64,000 nucleotides of DNA from Lachnospiraceae bacterium 10-1 (lineage in GTDB: Bacteria > Bacillota > Clostridia > Lachnospirales > Lachnospiraceae): assembly GCA_000403495.2 (NCBI GenBank), contig KE159810.1, positions 891,916 to 955,915 on the forward strand, written 5' to 3'. Position numbers and translations under genes: made by a program. Of this stretch, positions 43,538-53,014 are shown piece after piece; within the stretch, counting starts at the first letter, position 1; the number at the start of each line of letters is the position of its first letter. The notes beneath the pieces were generated by a model. The model saw only the letters and a program-made list of their open reading frames with translations, was not told the DNA's origin and made no database searches.

Positions 43538-44562
43538 TTAATGAAACATTGTTATTTTCCGAATACCCGGTATATGGTCAGCCACAAACGCCCCTGTAAG
43601 GCTGACTGCAAAAGTAAAAATCGTCAAAACTGGTATTGAAATAACTGCCGGAAAAGAAACTGTTGTAATCCCAACAAGATTTAGTTTTTCAATCACAAAC
43701 ATATGGAACATGTATAAGCCGACAGCTTGCTCCAAACATTAATACGCTTGATCCTGTCAAATAATCTGCAATTTTTAAAGAAAAGAAAAATAGCAGCGCT
43801 CATAACCAAAATATTTAAAGAGGCAGGGCTAAACCATTTCTCCACACAGGTTCCCAACTCTCTGCAATCCTTTACTGTCAGAAAAGCAGTCAGGCAAACC
43901 GCCCCCATCCCCAAAGTGTAAATAATATAGCGGACTTCCTTCTTTATTTCTATTACATTCAAATAGTATCCAAACAGGAAATAACCAAAGTTGCCTGCCA
44001 GAATATCCATTCCCAGACTATCAATCCGGGCCTGAACTGTATTCAGATGAAAGGTGTCTGTCAGGCAGGGAACGACAAACCGAAATACAATCCATAAAAT
44101 CAGATAATAGCGCACTGCTTTCTTTTTGGCACAAATTTGTCTTGCCACTGGAATTAATATGTAAAAACCACATAGCATTTGTAAAAACCACATATGGACA
44201 TGCCCAAAAATAAAACGTTCTACCGCTGCCCTGAATACCTCCATTGAGAATGCTCCCCTGATTGTATCAACTGCTATCCCTTGAAATGCATAGAAAGCTG
44301 ACCACACATAAAATAATACAATCAATTTCAGAACCCTTTTTCCTACCGTCACATTCTCCCGTTCCGGCGTAACAAGAAAAAGGCCGCTTAACATAAAAAA
44401 TACAGGAACTGCAAACCGGGTTAGACTATTATAAATCGTCATCACCATAAAATCCCTGCCATAGATGTCTACCACACTCCAATAACTAGCCGATACATGT
44501 AATAAAACTATAGAGAAACTCGCTGCCACTCTCAAAATATCATACTTTACCATTCTGGACAT
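43538..44562 (-). pseudogene. Acyltransferase 3 family gene, frameshifted
   Basis: Membrane acyltransferase (about ten helices): DILRVAASFSIVLLHVSASYW at the start, FFMLSGLF, then GHVHMWFLQMLCGFYIL. The first frame stops after KRINVWSKLSAYTCSIC; the second resumes with GLYMFHMFVIEKL and continues to 43538. Conserved members read LSxYTFGxYxxH here. The two frames join exactly if the 13-bp sequence TCGGCTTATACAT (43711-43723, minus strand) was once present twice in tandem, giving LSAYTFGLYMFHM. So a 13-bp deletion broke the gene, or the gene switches by copy-number change. An assembly error is also possible. The first-frame product would be 289 aa. Confidence 0.8.
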
Positions 44563-44667
44563 ATGTTCATCCCTCCAGTCTTTTCCGCTTTCTTTTACCT
44601 GTTTCTTTATAATATCTTATTAACCCCCCCAGTCAATACTAATGTTATTTCGGATTTATGTTAATAA

Positions 44668-44709
44668 AAAGCCGGGACATTATATCTTATCAAGAAATGT
44701 CCCGGCTTT
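44668..44709. terminator. Strong bidirectional terminator
   Basis: AAAGCCGGGACAT / ATGTCCCGGCTTT, a 13-bp perfect stem flanked by A and T runs; 100 bp downstream of the AAA ATPase gene (minus strand). Confidence 0.85.
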
Positions 44710-44823
44710 ATTTCTATTTTTAATACTTTCTATAAAAACTGCTATTCCCAAGTCATGTTTAAATCAAATTAGAGTAATCTGTATGCCTGATTCATAATAA
44801 TCCCCTATGCCGCCTTTGGCGGT

Positions 44824-45690
44824 TCAAATAGATCCAAAAAATTCTTTTTCATGCTTTTTAAAGAAATCAAAATATGCCCTGACATTCTTAAGTTCACTCC
44901 AACGCTTTATATCCACAACTTCCTCATCCATGTCATAAATCTTTGCACCCTTCATGGAAAGTAAAAAAGGCGAATGCGTTGCAATCACAAATTGACATCC
45001 AAAAAACCGGGCAGAATCTTCCAAAAATTTAAGCAGCTCCTGCTGTTTTTCCGGCGACAGACTGTTTTCCGGTTCGTCCAACAGGTACAGGCCGTTTTCT
45101 TTGATCTTATCTGCAAAATAAAGAAAGGCGCTTTCCCCATTTGAGTGCTCCCGAACATTATCCATCATATTCTTGCGGACAAATTTAGACTGTGTGTTGC
45201 TTCTTGCCATATTAACTTTTTTTAAACGCTCATAATCATCCAGCGACTTCATTTGAAAATGAGCATATTTTGCCTCCAGGTAATCGTCAAACAAGTCTTC
45301 TCTTTTTCTATTGATGCCCTCATTTATACTTCTTAAGTTCAGCATAAAATCAAACACATCATCACTGGTAATAATTCTGCTTTCCGGCGGTATTCTAAGC
45401 TCCTCCTCGTAACTACACAGCCTGGTATAGTCCTCGAAAAAATTGGAACGATTGTATAGCGTGTCACGTTCTAATCCCAACTTTTCTGCAATCACATTTA
45501 AAGCAGTGGTTTTCCCTGAGCCATTCCCTCCATATAAAATTGTAACCGGCTCAAAGTCTAGCCTTGTCAGATTATGCTTCGATAAAATCTGAAAAGGGTA
45601 GTAGGTATCATAACATGTTCTTTTTTGCGCTAATATAAAGTCATATTCGCTTTCAATATGGGGAAATTGAAAATTAGATAAATAAACCAT
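44824..45690 (-). CDS. AAA family ATPase (RecF/ABC-like, predicted ATPase)
   Basis: 288-aa P-loop ATPase of the ABC/RecF-like type. Walker A LYGGNGSGKTT at ~50-60, a long helical insert (~90-185), signature-like SNGESAFLYF, Walker B YLLDEPENSLSP and the His switch VIATHSPFLL. No DNA-binding or nuclease domain is attached. The start at 45690 is preceded by AAGGAAG; GTG at 45696 is possible. It follows the truncated methyltransferase by 12 bp. Relatives occur alone or in defence neighbourhoods; there is no partner here that shows its role. Confidence 0.9.
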   Translation of the reverse strand: MVYLSNFQFPHIESEYDFILAQKRTCYDTYYPFQILSKHNLTRLDFEPVTILYGGNGSGKTTALNVIAEKLGLERDTLYNRSNFFEDYTRLCSYEEELRIPPESRIITSDDVFDFMLNLRSINEGINRKREDLFDDYLEAKYAHFQMKSLDDYERLKKVNMARSNTQSKFVRKNMMDNVREHSNGESAFLYFADKIKENGLYLLDEPENSLSPEKQQELLKFLEDSARFFGCQFVIATHSPFLLSMKGAKIYDMDEEVVDIKRWSELKNVRAYFDFFKKHEKEFFGSI

Positions 45691-45702
45691 GTGCACTTCC
45701 TT

Positions 45703-46065
45703 TTATTTGATAAGATGAATGTTGGTGGAAAAGATTTTATTGACAAGCTGCTTATCGGAATGCTTTTCCAGTAGTTTATCTAACATGCTCTGACATAAGT
45801 CCACGCCTGTCACCTCTATGCATGGATCCTTTTTCCATATTTCATCCAATTCCAAACCAGTTCCACATCCTAAGTCTAAAACCTTCCTGCATTCTAAAGG
45901 CAATGTTTCAGCAAATATTTGATATGAATTTTTCCAAACCGACATATGTTCTTCATAATCATCCAGCCTTTTTGTAAAGAATTCATTCATTTCCTCCAAT
46001 GGTGATTCTGATGTGTTTTGAAGCCATTCCTTTAGCTTCTTCATATATGTTTCCTTTGACTTCAC
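45703..46065 (-). pseudogene. N-terminal fragment of a class I SAM methyltransferase
   Basis: 120 aa starting with a GTG (GGAGGAAAA upstream). It has the SAM-binding motif I, KVLDLGCGTGLELDE (~61-75), and motif II VTGVDLCQSML, but stops 20 residues later. Full-length members are about 220-250 aa, so the C-terminal half (target-binding and remaining Rossmann strands) is missing. The region after the stop is occupied at once by the ATPase gene, whose ribosome binding site overlaps the fragment's end. A rearrangement that replaced the 3' half is the simplest explanation. The C-terminal remnant at 39.1-39.4 kb seems to be of a different subfamily. Confidence 0.75.
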
Positions 46066-46260
46066 GAAATTTTTTCCTCCTGACTTTGCTATTAAAAATT
46101 TTCATATTCTCTGCTGGTTAGCGTAACATATTTGAATATTCCATTCCACCTCATATACTTTTAGAAAAAAATCGATAATAATTCTATTCTATAATCCACA
46201 TCTAAATCTGAACTTTATGATTTCCATAATTTATTTTCTGATACAGTCATACTTATTACC

Positions 46261-47322
46261 TTACTTCCCCATATATATTTTCTTCTGCTTCATGTCCACC
46301 TTAGCAACAGCCCCATATTGTAGTGCGCATCTGGGTACCGCATGTCCAAAATTCACATTATAAACAATGGAAAGTTTCTTATTGTCTATCACCTTTGTAA
46401 GAATATCTTTATATTCCTCATAGTAAGCTTCATCTTGGGGTTTTCCAACCAAAACTCCATTCACTACATCAAATATACCTTTACTTTTAAGCAATCCGAT
46501 TTCTTTTTCAAAAAGCTCCGGCGCAGGTTTTTCTTCACATGTTTCTATAAATAATATTTTCCCTGACCATTCTTCTTTATCTGGGAATATTCCATATTTC
46601 TCACAGACATCCTTTTCATCCTTATATCTGCTTTTTGTCAAAAGATCATAAAAACTTTCCAGACAGCCCCCCAATAACTGCCCTTGAAAAATTTCACTGC
46701 CCTGTAAAAGTTCAAATCCCCGCTCTTCCTTATGTACCACTCTTTCAGTCCCAATTGCTGCTACAGAAAAATCCGATCTTTCTTCATACCAAATTTCACT
46801 GGAAATAATTTCATCATATTTATTTCCTTCTAAATAGCTTTCAAATGCCCTTTTACTGTATGGGAGCATCTCTTCTGCAATTTCCCCCAAATCACATATA
46901 AAGTTAGGGCCATAATAAGTTGATAGTCCAAGCTTATAAAACAATAAATGATTAATTGTAGTGTCGGAAAATCCGGTAAATAATTTGGGATGCTTTTCTA
47001 CTGCCTCTACAAATTCTGCATCCTCCATCAAATAAGGCAAAAGTCTATAGGTATCATCACCGCCTATGGCGCAAATAATCCCTGCAATGGAATCATCCAA
47101 AAAGGCAGCTTTTAAATCCTGTGCCCGCGCCTGAGGGTGTTCCTTCAAATACTTAATGCCTTTCAGTGCATTAGGCATAAATACAGGCTCCAACCCATAC
47201 GCCTTTAATCTCTTTACACCAATTTCAATATTGTGACGGCAAAAATCTTCCCCTAACATGCCGCTTGATAAACTTACAATTGCTACTTTATCACCTTTCT
47301 TTAATTTCTGTGCATATTGCAT
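46261..47322 (-). CDS. S66 family peptidase (LD-carboxypeptidase/MccF-like)
   Basis: 353-aa serine peptidase of family S66: GDKVAIVSLSSGMLGED at the N-terminus, IICAIGGDDTYRLLPY, the nucleophile Ser in FTGFSDTTINH, catalytic Glu in LFIETCEE and His in NFGHAVPRCAL. Members cut LD-peptide bonds of peptidoglycan or hydrolyse microcin C-like aminoacyl nucleotides (self-immunity). The second group often lacks a signal peptide, as here. Which substrate applies is not clear. Stands alone next to a GNAT gene. Confidence 0.93.
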   Translation of the reverse strand: MQYAQKLKKGDKVAIVSLSSGMLGEDFCRHNIEIGVKRLKAYGLEPVFMPNALKGIKYLKEHPQARAQDLKAAFLDDSIAGIICAIGGDDTYRLLPYLMEDAEFVEAVEKHPKLFTGFSDTTINHLLFYKLGLSTYYGPNFICDLGEIAEEMLPYSKRAFESYLEGNKYDEIISSEIWYEERSDFSVAAIGTERVVHKEERGFELLQGSEIFQGQLLGGCLESFYDLLTKSRYKDEKDVCEKYGIFPDKEEWSGKILFIETCEEKPAPELFEKEIGLLKSKGIFDVVNGVLVGKPQDEAYYEEYKDILTKVIDNKKLSIVYNVNFGHAVPRCALQYGAVAKVDMKQKKIYMGK

Positions 47323-47371
47323 AAGGTTATTCCTTTTCCTCTACAAAGATATTTTATCATTATTTACTTCA

Positions 47372-47812
47372 TCACATATCAATCCACTGAATAAACGCTG
47401 TCTTATCAGAGCTATTATAACCGGCATTCCGATAGAAATTTAATGTGCTTTCTTCTTTGGAACCTGTAAGCAGCATCATTTTATAGCAATTAGTCTCTAT
47501 AGCAATCTGCTTCGCATAGTTCAAACAGGCTGTTGCATATCCCTTTTTCCGATAATCCTCATGTGTTACCACATTTTCCACAAAAGCATATGGCCTTACA
47601 TTCCTTGTCAGATTCGGAATTATCACGCACACACAGGATGCCGCAATTTTTCCATCCACCTCACAAACAATCATATGATGATTTGTATCATTTATGATTT
47701 GTTCCCAGGTGCTTCTCAACTGGTCTGAATCGTCCGGAATACCCGTTTCATGAAGATATAAATATAATTGTAGTATCTCTTCCAAATCATTTTTATTTGC
47801 TTCCCTGATCAT
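47372..47812 (-). CDS. GNAT family N-acetyltransferase
   Basis: 146-aa acetyltransferase. REANKNDLEEILQLYLYLH is the typical start, AFVENVVTHEDYRKKGYATACLNYA contains the acetyl-CoA pyrophosphate loop (RKKGYA), and MLLTGSKEESTLNFYRNAGY the closing part. Substrate unknown. Start ATG at 47812 after GGTGAGG. Same strand as the S66 peptidase, with a 49-bp gap, so it may be co-transcribed with it. Confidence 0.93.
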   Translation of the reverse strand: MIREANKNDLEEILQLYLYLHETGIPDDSDQLRSTWEQIINDTNHHMIVCEVDGKIAASCVCVIIPNLTRNVRPYAFVENVVTHEDYRKKGYATACLNYAKQIAIETNCYKMMLLTGSKEESTLNFYRNAGYNSSDKTAFIQWIDM

Positions 47813-47887
47813 GACGCCTCACCCCAATCTAATATCTATCTTCCTTTTTGGAAATTTCCTAACCCTTTACCAATCCGGAAATTGTAA

Positions 47888-48541
47888 TTATGTTCCAAAC
47901 GGACAAGCAGCCATACAAAGACCGCAAGCACTTTTTCTCCCGTGTGCTTTAATATATAAACTTCTTTTTTCGTTGCATAACCTATAATTTATTATATCAC
48001 TTCTCAAAGAATTGATATTCCATTGTACATCATACAATGCTTTATATGGGCAGACATCAATACATTTTTTGCAGTTTTCAGGACAATTACTCTTTAAGAT
48101 TTTTTCGCCATAAACAAATTGTTCATCTATTAGAATTGCAGATAGTCTTACTCTTGGTCCATATTTTTTTGTAATTACAACATCATTTTTTCCAATCCAG
48201 CCTAATCCGGCATTTACTGCCGCAAACTTGAAAGAAAAGGGGGCTGTCAAATCTATTTCGTTGTTTTGTGCTACGGGTGGAATATAATATTTAACTTTAT
48301 ATTCATCAAGTATTTCTTGCAATAGCCTCAATATTTCTTCCAGTACTTTTTTTGCATCTTGTATACCTTTTTCAAATTTTTCTTCAGAATATGTTTCGAT
48401 TGTAAGCTGTTCCCCATAAGGTACTGCAAATACCAGCGCAGATTTATATCTACTTGCATATTCACTGTATGCAATATTTGTAAATCCATAAATAACTTCA
48501 GGATATTCTAAAAATATATTGCGGATATTCTTTTCAATCAT
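47888..48541 (-). CDS. Epoxyqueuosine reductase-like iron-sulfur protein
   Basis: 217-aa protein with two [4Fe-4S] ferredoxin-type motifs near its C-terminus (CPENCKKCIDVCP and CGLCMAACP). The middle has PFSFKFAAVNAGLGWIGKNDVVITKKYGPRVRLSAILID, as in QueG and its short relatives (Asp/Lys motif, GLGWIGKN). Full QueG is ~310-380 aa and has an N-terminal B12-binding half; this short form lacks part of it, so it may be a reductase related to but distinct from QueG. Start ATG at 48541, 22 bp after the stop of the VWA gene upstream region's end on the same strand. Confidence 0.85.
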   Translation of the reverse strand: MIEKNIRNIFLEYPEVIYGFTNIAYSEYASRYKSALVFAVPYGEQLTIETYSEEKFEKGIQDAKKVLEEILRLLQEILDEYKVKYYIPPVAQNNEIDLTAPFSFKFAAVNAGLGWIGKNDVVITKKYGPRVRLSAILIDEQFVYGEKILKSNCPENCKKCIDVCPYKALYDVQWNINSLRSDIINYRLCNEKRSLYIKAHGRKSACGLCMAACPFGT

Positions 48542-48562
48542 GTAAATAGTCTCCCAAACATT

Positions 48563-51500
48563 TTAACCCTGCCTCTCATCTTTTTTCTTCAGCAATTGGG
48601 AGGTATCCAGTGTCTGCGCAGATGATTTTGTATCCCTAGACATTCTGATTTCTTTCTTCTTTTTCTTCAAGTTTACGTCAGGGCTGTCTTCCGCCTTCGT
48701 TTCCTTCTCCGCCTCTGTCACATTTTCCTTCGGAATATCCTGAATCACGCTTTCTAAAGCCTCTTTCTGTTTCCCGCCTTTTTTTCGAATCCGTTTCGGC
48801 ACAAACTGGAACCGCCGCATTGCAACATCTGCAACGAACAGACAAATGGAAAGTAAAAGCAGCCAATTTGTCAGGGAATAGCTTTCTTTCGCTTTTGTGG
48901 AAATCCGGTTCCAGACAGAGTCCTGTATCGTGACTATCCTGCCATATTGATCCACAAAATTTAAAAATGAATCTGTACTTACATCAAATTTATATTCATC
49001 TGAAAACTGTACTGCTGCTGCGGCAGGCAGATAGCTTTGAATTTCACCATTTTCACTGCGGCGCACATTAAAATGATACAGCCCTGTCTGAGGTGTGGAA
49101 AACTCTCCTGTATACTTGCCCGGCGCTGTCGCGTGAAGCTTTGCTTCCGTAATCTCTCCCTTGGGATCAATGATTGTCACCAGAATTTCCGTACTGCTCT
49201 CATATTCCTTAGTCTGATAAGTTACTTCCGTCCATTCTCCCACTGTCACCACATCCACACTATCCTCACCCATGTGGGAATTTCCGGTAGAATAATCCAC
49301 TATTCGTTTCCACATCTGAACATAGTCATCTTTTCCGGAAAACGCACCGCTCCACTCGCCGGTAACATCACTGTTCCATGCAACTGTCCTGCCCAGTCCA
49401 TACTGCCATACCGTAAGAATGGGGTTTTCTTTATCTCCGGACAAAATAACAGGGGTGGCGGCAGTCTTGGGTGTGGCGGCAATATACCCATAGAGCACAG
49501 GCCATCCATCCACAAAAAGATTGCTTGTCAGTTCATGCCCCCTTGCTGCATTCAATGAAAATATTCCATTTTGAATGTAGCTGTCGCTCCCTAAAAAGAC
49601 TTCCTTTGCAAAAATCTTGGGTATATCGCTTCCCAAATCAGAATAATAATACCTTCCATCGCATTGGTCAGCCAACTGCTCAAGAAGCTGGGTATCTGCA
49701 AAGCTTCCTATTGCCACCGTAGATAAAGTGATTCCTTCCGCCTTATAAGCATTTATCACATCCTGAAAATTATTTGTCTCACCCATACCATCTGTTAAAA
49801 GCACCACATGCCTGATAGACGCTTCACTTTCAGAAAGCACCTGGCAAGCCTCTAAAAGCGCGGGCTTAATGGTAGTTCCTCCCCCTTCATTTATACCTTT
49901 GATCTGCTCTTTAATGGCACTTTTATCATCTGCCAGTCTAAGCTCTGCCTGCCAGTCATACTGGGTGTCGAAAGTCAAAACCCCTACATAATCCGAATCC
50001 CTCAGATTATCCACTGCTACAGTTGCAGATCTGATGGCAACATCCAGATTAGTTGCACCAGTTTCTCCCATTTCATCAATCATGCTCCCTGAACGATCAA
50101 TGACCATAACCATAGCCATAGAAGGTGTCTCATTAATGCTCCTAAGCTGCATCTCCACCGGAAGTACTGTTTCAAGCACCGTATCTCTATATCCTCCCAG
50201 CGCAAAACTTTCCTCACCGCCGCAGCAGATAACCCCACATCCATAGTCCTTCACATAAGTTTCCAGATTTTCCAGAAAGCCCACAGGCAGATCATCAATA
50301 TAGACATCTGCTAAAATAACAGACTTATAAGTCAGCATGGCATTTATGTTATCCGGTGCATTCAATGCAGATACCACACTATAGTCACAGCCCGCTGCAT
50401 TCAGTACAGACGTAAATTCCGAAACATTTGCTCTCTTTCCTGAAACAAGTAAAATCCTTGGCGTAGACTCCACCACAGAATAGGCGCTAAAGGCATCGTT
50501 TTCCGGACAGGTATCTCCTTCTGCCTGCACCTGCACTCTGAGATTTTCCATAGCACCGCTGTATAAATCCGCATCAACCTGGGCACTGAACACAAAGCGG
50601 TTGCTCCCTTCGTTTAAATGCACGCCATTTGACGCTGTCAGGATACTTCCATTATAAAGGGCTATAACCGCATCCGTGTCGTAATTGCTCTCCACCAGCA
50701 CGGTAATGGAATACTTATCTCCAGGATGCAGATAAGAGGGAAGAGTTACATTTTCAATGTAGGCATCAGGCGTCTCCTCATCCTCATAGAGCAAAGTCAG
50801 AAATTCTGCCTGACTTGCCGAAAGAGCCTGCCCCATACGATAAATGTCCCCTCTGGTTTCCTTACCATCTGTAAGCAGCACCAGCCTTCCACTGCAATCT
50901 GACGGTATCAGTGTAAGGGCTTTGGAGATGGCCTCTTCAAAATTGGTTGCTGTCTTTTCCGGAAGCGTAAGCAGCCCTCCATAATAGTCTTCTCCAGTCA
51001 GAAACTGCTCCACTAACGCATTCTTTCCAAAAGTTACAATGCCATATTTATTGCCTGAAGGCATTTTGGCAATGGTTTCCTGTAGATACTTTTCAGACTC
51101 TTTTAAATGCTCCTCATTACTGCTGGATAAATCCACCACAAAGATCGTGGCCATTCTGCTGCTTCCCAAATGAACCTGTATGCCAAAGAGCGCCAGAATC
51201 ACACATAAAAATACCACACCTCTCACAAACAGGTAAAACTTCCCGCGATAGCGCATCTGACGCACATAAAGAATCCATTCTACAATCAAAAATGCCAATG
51301 CCAGCAAAAGAAAGACATTCCTTATTGTCCGTTTCACCTTCTGCAATTTTATATTTTCCACACTGCCAATAGAATCAGCTTCTTTTCTTCCATCTGACTC
51401 TGTAGAAGTCTGAAAACGTACCACATACGCTTCCTGATAATCTTCATTTCCAATCTGATACAAGCCTGACTGTCCCGGACATCTGTCAAAGGAAAGCATA

Positions 51501-53014
51501 TCTGCCTCCACCCAAGGCTGCAGAACAATTTCTTCCCCTGCATAATACACATTTGATGCAAGATATGAAGTGTCCGTAAGATAAATCATGGCATTTGCCA
51601 GAAAAACAGGAAATTCCGCCCGCAGTGGAAAATCTGACTCCCGTATATCAAATCCCACTACCACTTCTTTTCCCTCGTCTAACTCCCTGTAATAGCCTAC
51701 ACATTTCCCATTATATTCCAAAAAACTTTTGGCTCCTTGCGGAAGGGCAAAGCAATAAGCCTTATTTACCCCTATGGTAAATTCGGACAATCCGGCAGTC
51801 AGATCGCAGTCCGCCAGATCTAATACAACATTTTCCAGTGTTTCTATGGTCTTTTTACCGGCATCACCAAAAATCAGACAATTTCTTCCTTCCGCCCTGG
51901 GAACCTGTCCTGCATCATAGATCACCACATTATATTCATCAGGGGCATCTGTTGTTGCTTTGGCAATACTTTCCCCCGTAAGCGCGGAATATGCCTTTTC
52001 AATAAAGGTATTTCCTTCCCCCACAAGCAGACCGTTTATCTGATTTTCCCGGCTCTTTACCGCTCCTGAAATATTGTCCTTTGCCAGAGAATCAGTTGCT
52101 CCTTCTGAAAAAACAATTCCATCGAGATGTGACTTTAAAGCTTCCCCCTGCCAATCCACCTGTTCAAAAAGGCAGAATGTGCTTTCCGAAGGAGTAAGCT
52201 GCATCTGCTTTAGTGCAATCAAATCCTCCCCTTCATCATATAAACTAATATCAAAAGAAACCTCCTGGTCACTGTAATTTGCAATGCTTACCATGATATC
52301 GTAAGTCCCATCCTCCCGTCTGGTAAATACGGTATATTCATTGGCTAAATTGGAAGAAGCCTCCCCCACCACATAAAGTTCCTTCTCCGCGCCGCTATGC
52401 AGTTCTTCAAATCCTGACGCACCTTCCCCATCTGTATAAACGATCAGATCCGCCGCATTTTCTTCCTCATCTCCCATAAGTGTATCCAAAGTCCCCTGGG
52501 CCATGGCAAGATTTCCGCCACTGTCACTGCACGAAATATCCTGCAGGGTGCGGAGCAGACTGTCCCTGTCTGCAATGTCCACTGCTAAAAGCTTTGCTCC
52601 CAGAGCATCTTCCGTCACAATAGAAAACCGGGTATTTTCTGCAGCCCGCACATAATCGCAGGCCTGTTCTACGGCCTCCTCCAAACGGGTTTTCCCTGAG
52701 CCGGTCATATGCTGCATGCTTCCGCTGGTATCCAGAAGAAGTACCTTTCTGCCTCCGCCCTGGCCATCGATTTTAATAAAGGGCGACATCAGCCCAATCA
52801 CCAAAAGCGCAATAACTAAAATCTGCAGATACATAAGAAGGTTATGCACAAACTTGTCGAAAAAAGTTTTGGACTGCTCATTTTTCAGCAGCTTTTGCCA
52901 GAGAAGGTTAGAAGATATCAGGTAATCCTCACCTTTTGGTTTTAATAAATATAAAATTATAATAACAGGAACCGCTGCCAGAAAAAACAGCGGCCATAAG
53001 CTCTCAAATATCAT
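48563..53014 (-). CDS. Large membrane protein with three VWA domains and glutamine-amidotransferase-like segment
   Basis: 1483 aa. Two N-terminal membrane helices (BatA-like aerotolerance start LWPLFFLAAVPVIIILYLLKP), VWA1 with MIDAS DTSGSM (95-100), a beta-rich part to ~555, two more helices (~565-620), VWA2 with DLSSS (~630), a class I glutamine-amidotransferase-like fold with GVICCGGEESFALGGY (~925-940, no obvious catalytic Cys triad), VWA3 with DRSGSM (~970) and a C-terminal beta domain, one helix (~1395-1412) and a charged tail. All three MIDAS sequences keep the DxSxS pattern. It is the last gene of the envelope operon and overlaps the DUF58 gene by 11 bp. It looks like a fusion of BatA/BatB-type modules. 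Confidence 0.88.
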   Translation of the reverse strand: MIFESLWPLFFLAAVPVIIILYLLKPKGEDYLISSNLLWQKLLKNEQSKTFFDKFVHNLLMYLQILVIALLVIGLMSPFIKIDGQGGGRKVLLLDTSGSMQHMTGSGKTRLEEAVEQACDYVRAAENTRFSIVTEDALGAKLLAVDIADRDSLLRTLQDISCSDSGGNLAMAQGTLDTLMGDEEENAADLIVYTDGEGASGFEELHSGAEKELYVVGEASSNLANEYTVFTRREDGTYDIMVSIANYSDQEVSFDISLYDEGEDLIALKQMQLTPSESTFCLFEQVDWQGEALKSHLDGIVFSEGATDSLAKDNISGAVKSRENQINGLLVGEGNTFIEKAYSALTGESIAKATTDAPDEYNVVIYDAGQVPRAEGRNCLIFGDAGKKTIETLENVVLDLADCDLTAGLSEFTIGVNKAYCFALPQGAKSFLEYNGKCVGYYRELDEGKEVVVGFDIRESDFPLRAEFPVFLANAMIYLTDTSYLASNVYYAGEEIVLQPWVEADMLSFDRCPGQSGLYQIGNEDYQEAYVVRFQTSTESDGRKEADSIGSVENIKLQKVKRTIRNVFLLLALAFLIVEWILYVRQMRYRGKFYLFVRGVVFLCVILALFGIQVHLGSSRMATIFVVDLSSSNEEHLKESEKYLQETIAKMPSGNKYGIVTFGKNALVEQFLTGEDYYGGLLTLPEKTATNFEEAISKALTLIPSDCSGRLVLLTDGKETRGDIYRMGQALSASQAEFLTLLYEDEETPDAYIENVTLPSYLHPGDKYSITVLVESNYDTDAVIALYNGSILTASNGVHLNEGSNRFVFSAQVDADLYSGAMENLRVQVQAEGDTCPENDAFSAYSVVESTPRILLVSGKRANVSEFTSVLNAAGCDYSVVSALNAPDNINAMLTYKSVILADVYIDDLPVGFLENLETYVKDYGCGVICCGGEESFALGGYRDTVLETVLPVEMQLRSINETPSMAMVMVIDRSGSMIDEMGETGATNLDVAIRSATVAVDNLRDSDYVGVLTFDTQYDWQAELRLADDKSAIKEQIKGINEGGGTTIKPALLEACQVLSESEASIRHVVLLTDGMGETNNFQDVINAYKAEGITLSTVAIGSFADTQLLEQLADQCDGRYYYSDLGSDIPKIFAKEVFLGSDSYIQNGIFSLNAARGHELTSNLFVDGWPVLYGYIAATPKTAATPVILSGDKENPILTVWQYGLGRTVAWNSDVTGEWSGAFSGKDDYVQMWKRIVDYSTGNSHMGEDSVDVVTVGEWTEVTYQTKEYESSTEILVTIIDPKGEITEAKLHATAPGKYTGEFSTPQTGLYHFNVRRSENGEIQSYLPAAAAVQFSDEYKFDVSTDSFLNFVDQYGRIVTIQDSVWNRISTKAKESYSLTNWLLLLSICLFVADVAMRRFQFVPKRIRKKGGKQKEALESVIQDIPKENVTEAEKETKAEDSPDVNLKKKKKEIRMSRDTKSSAQTLDTSQLLKKKDERQG

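Noticed and set aside
49037..49558. Open frame of 173 codons on the plus strand
   Set aside because: Antisense to the large VWA gene, no start signals.
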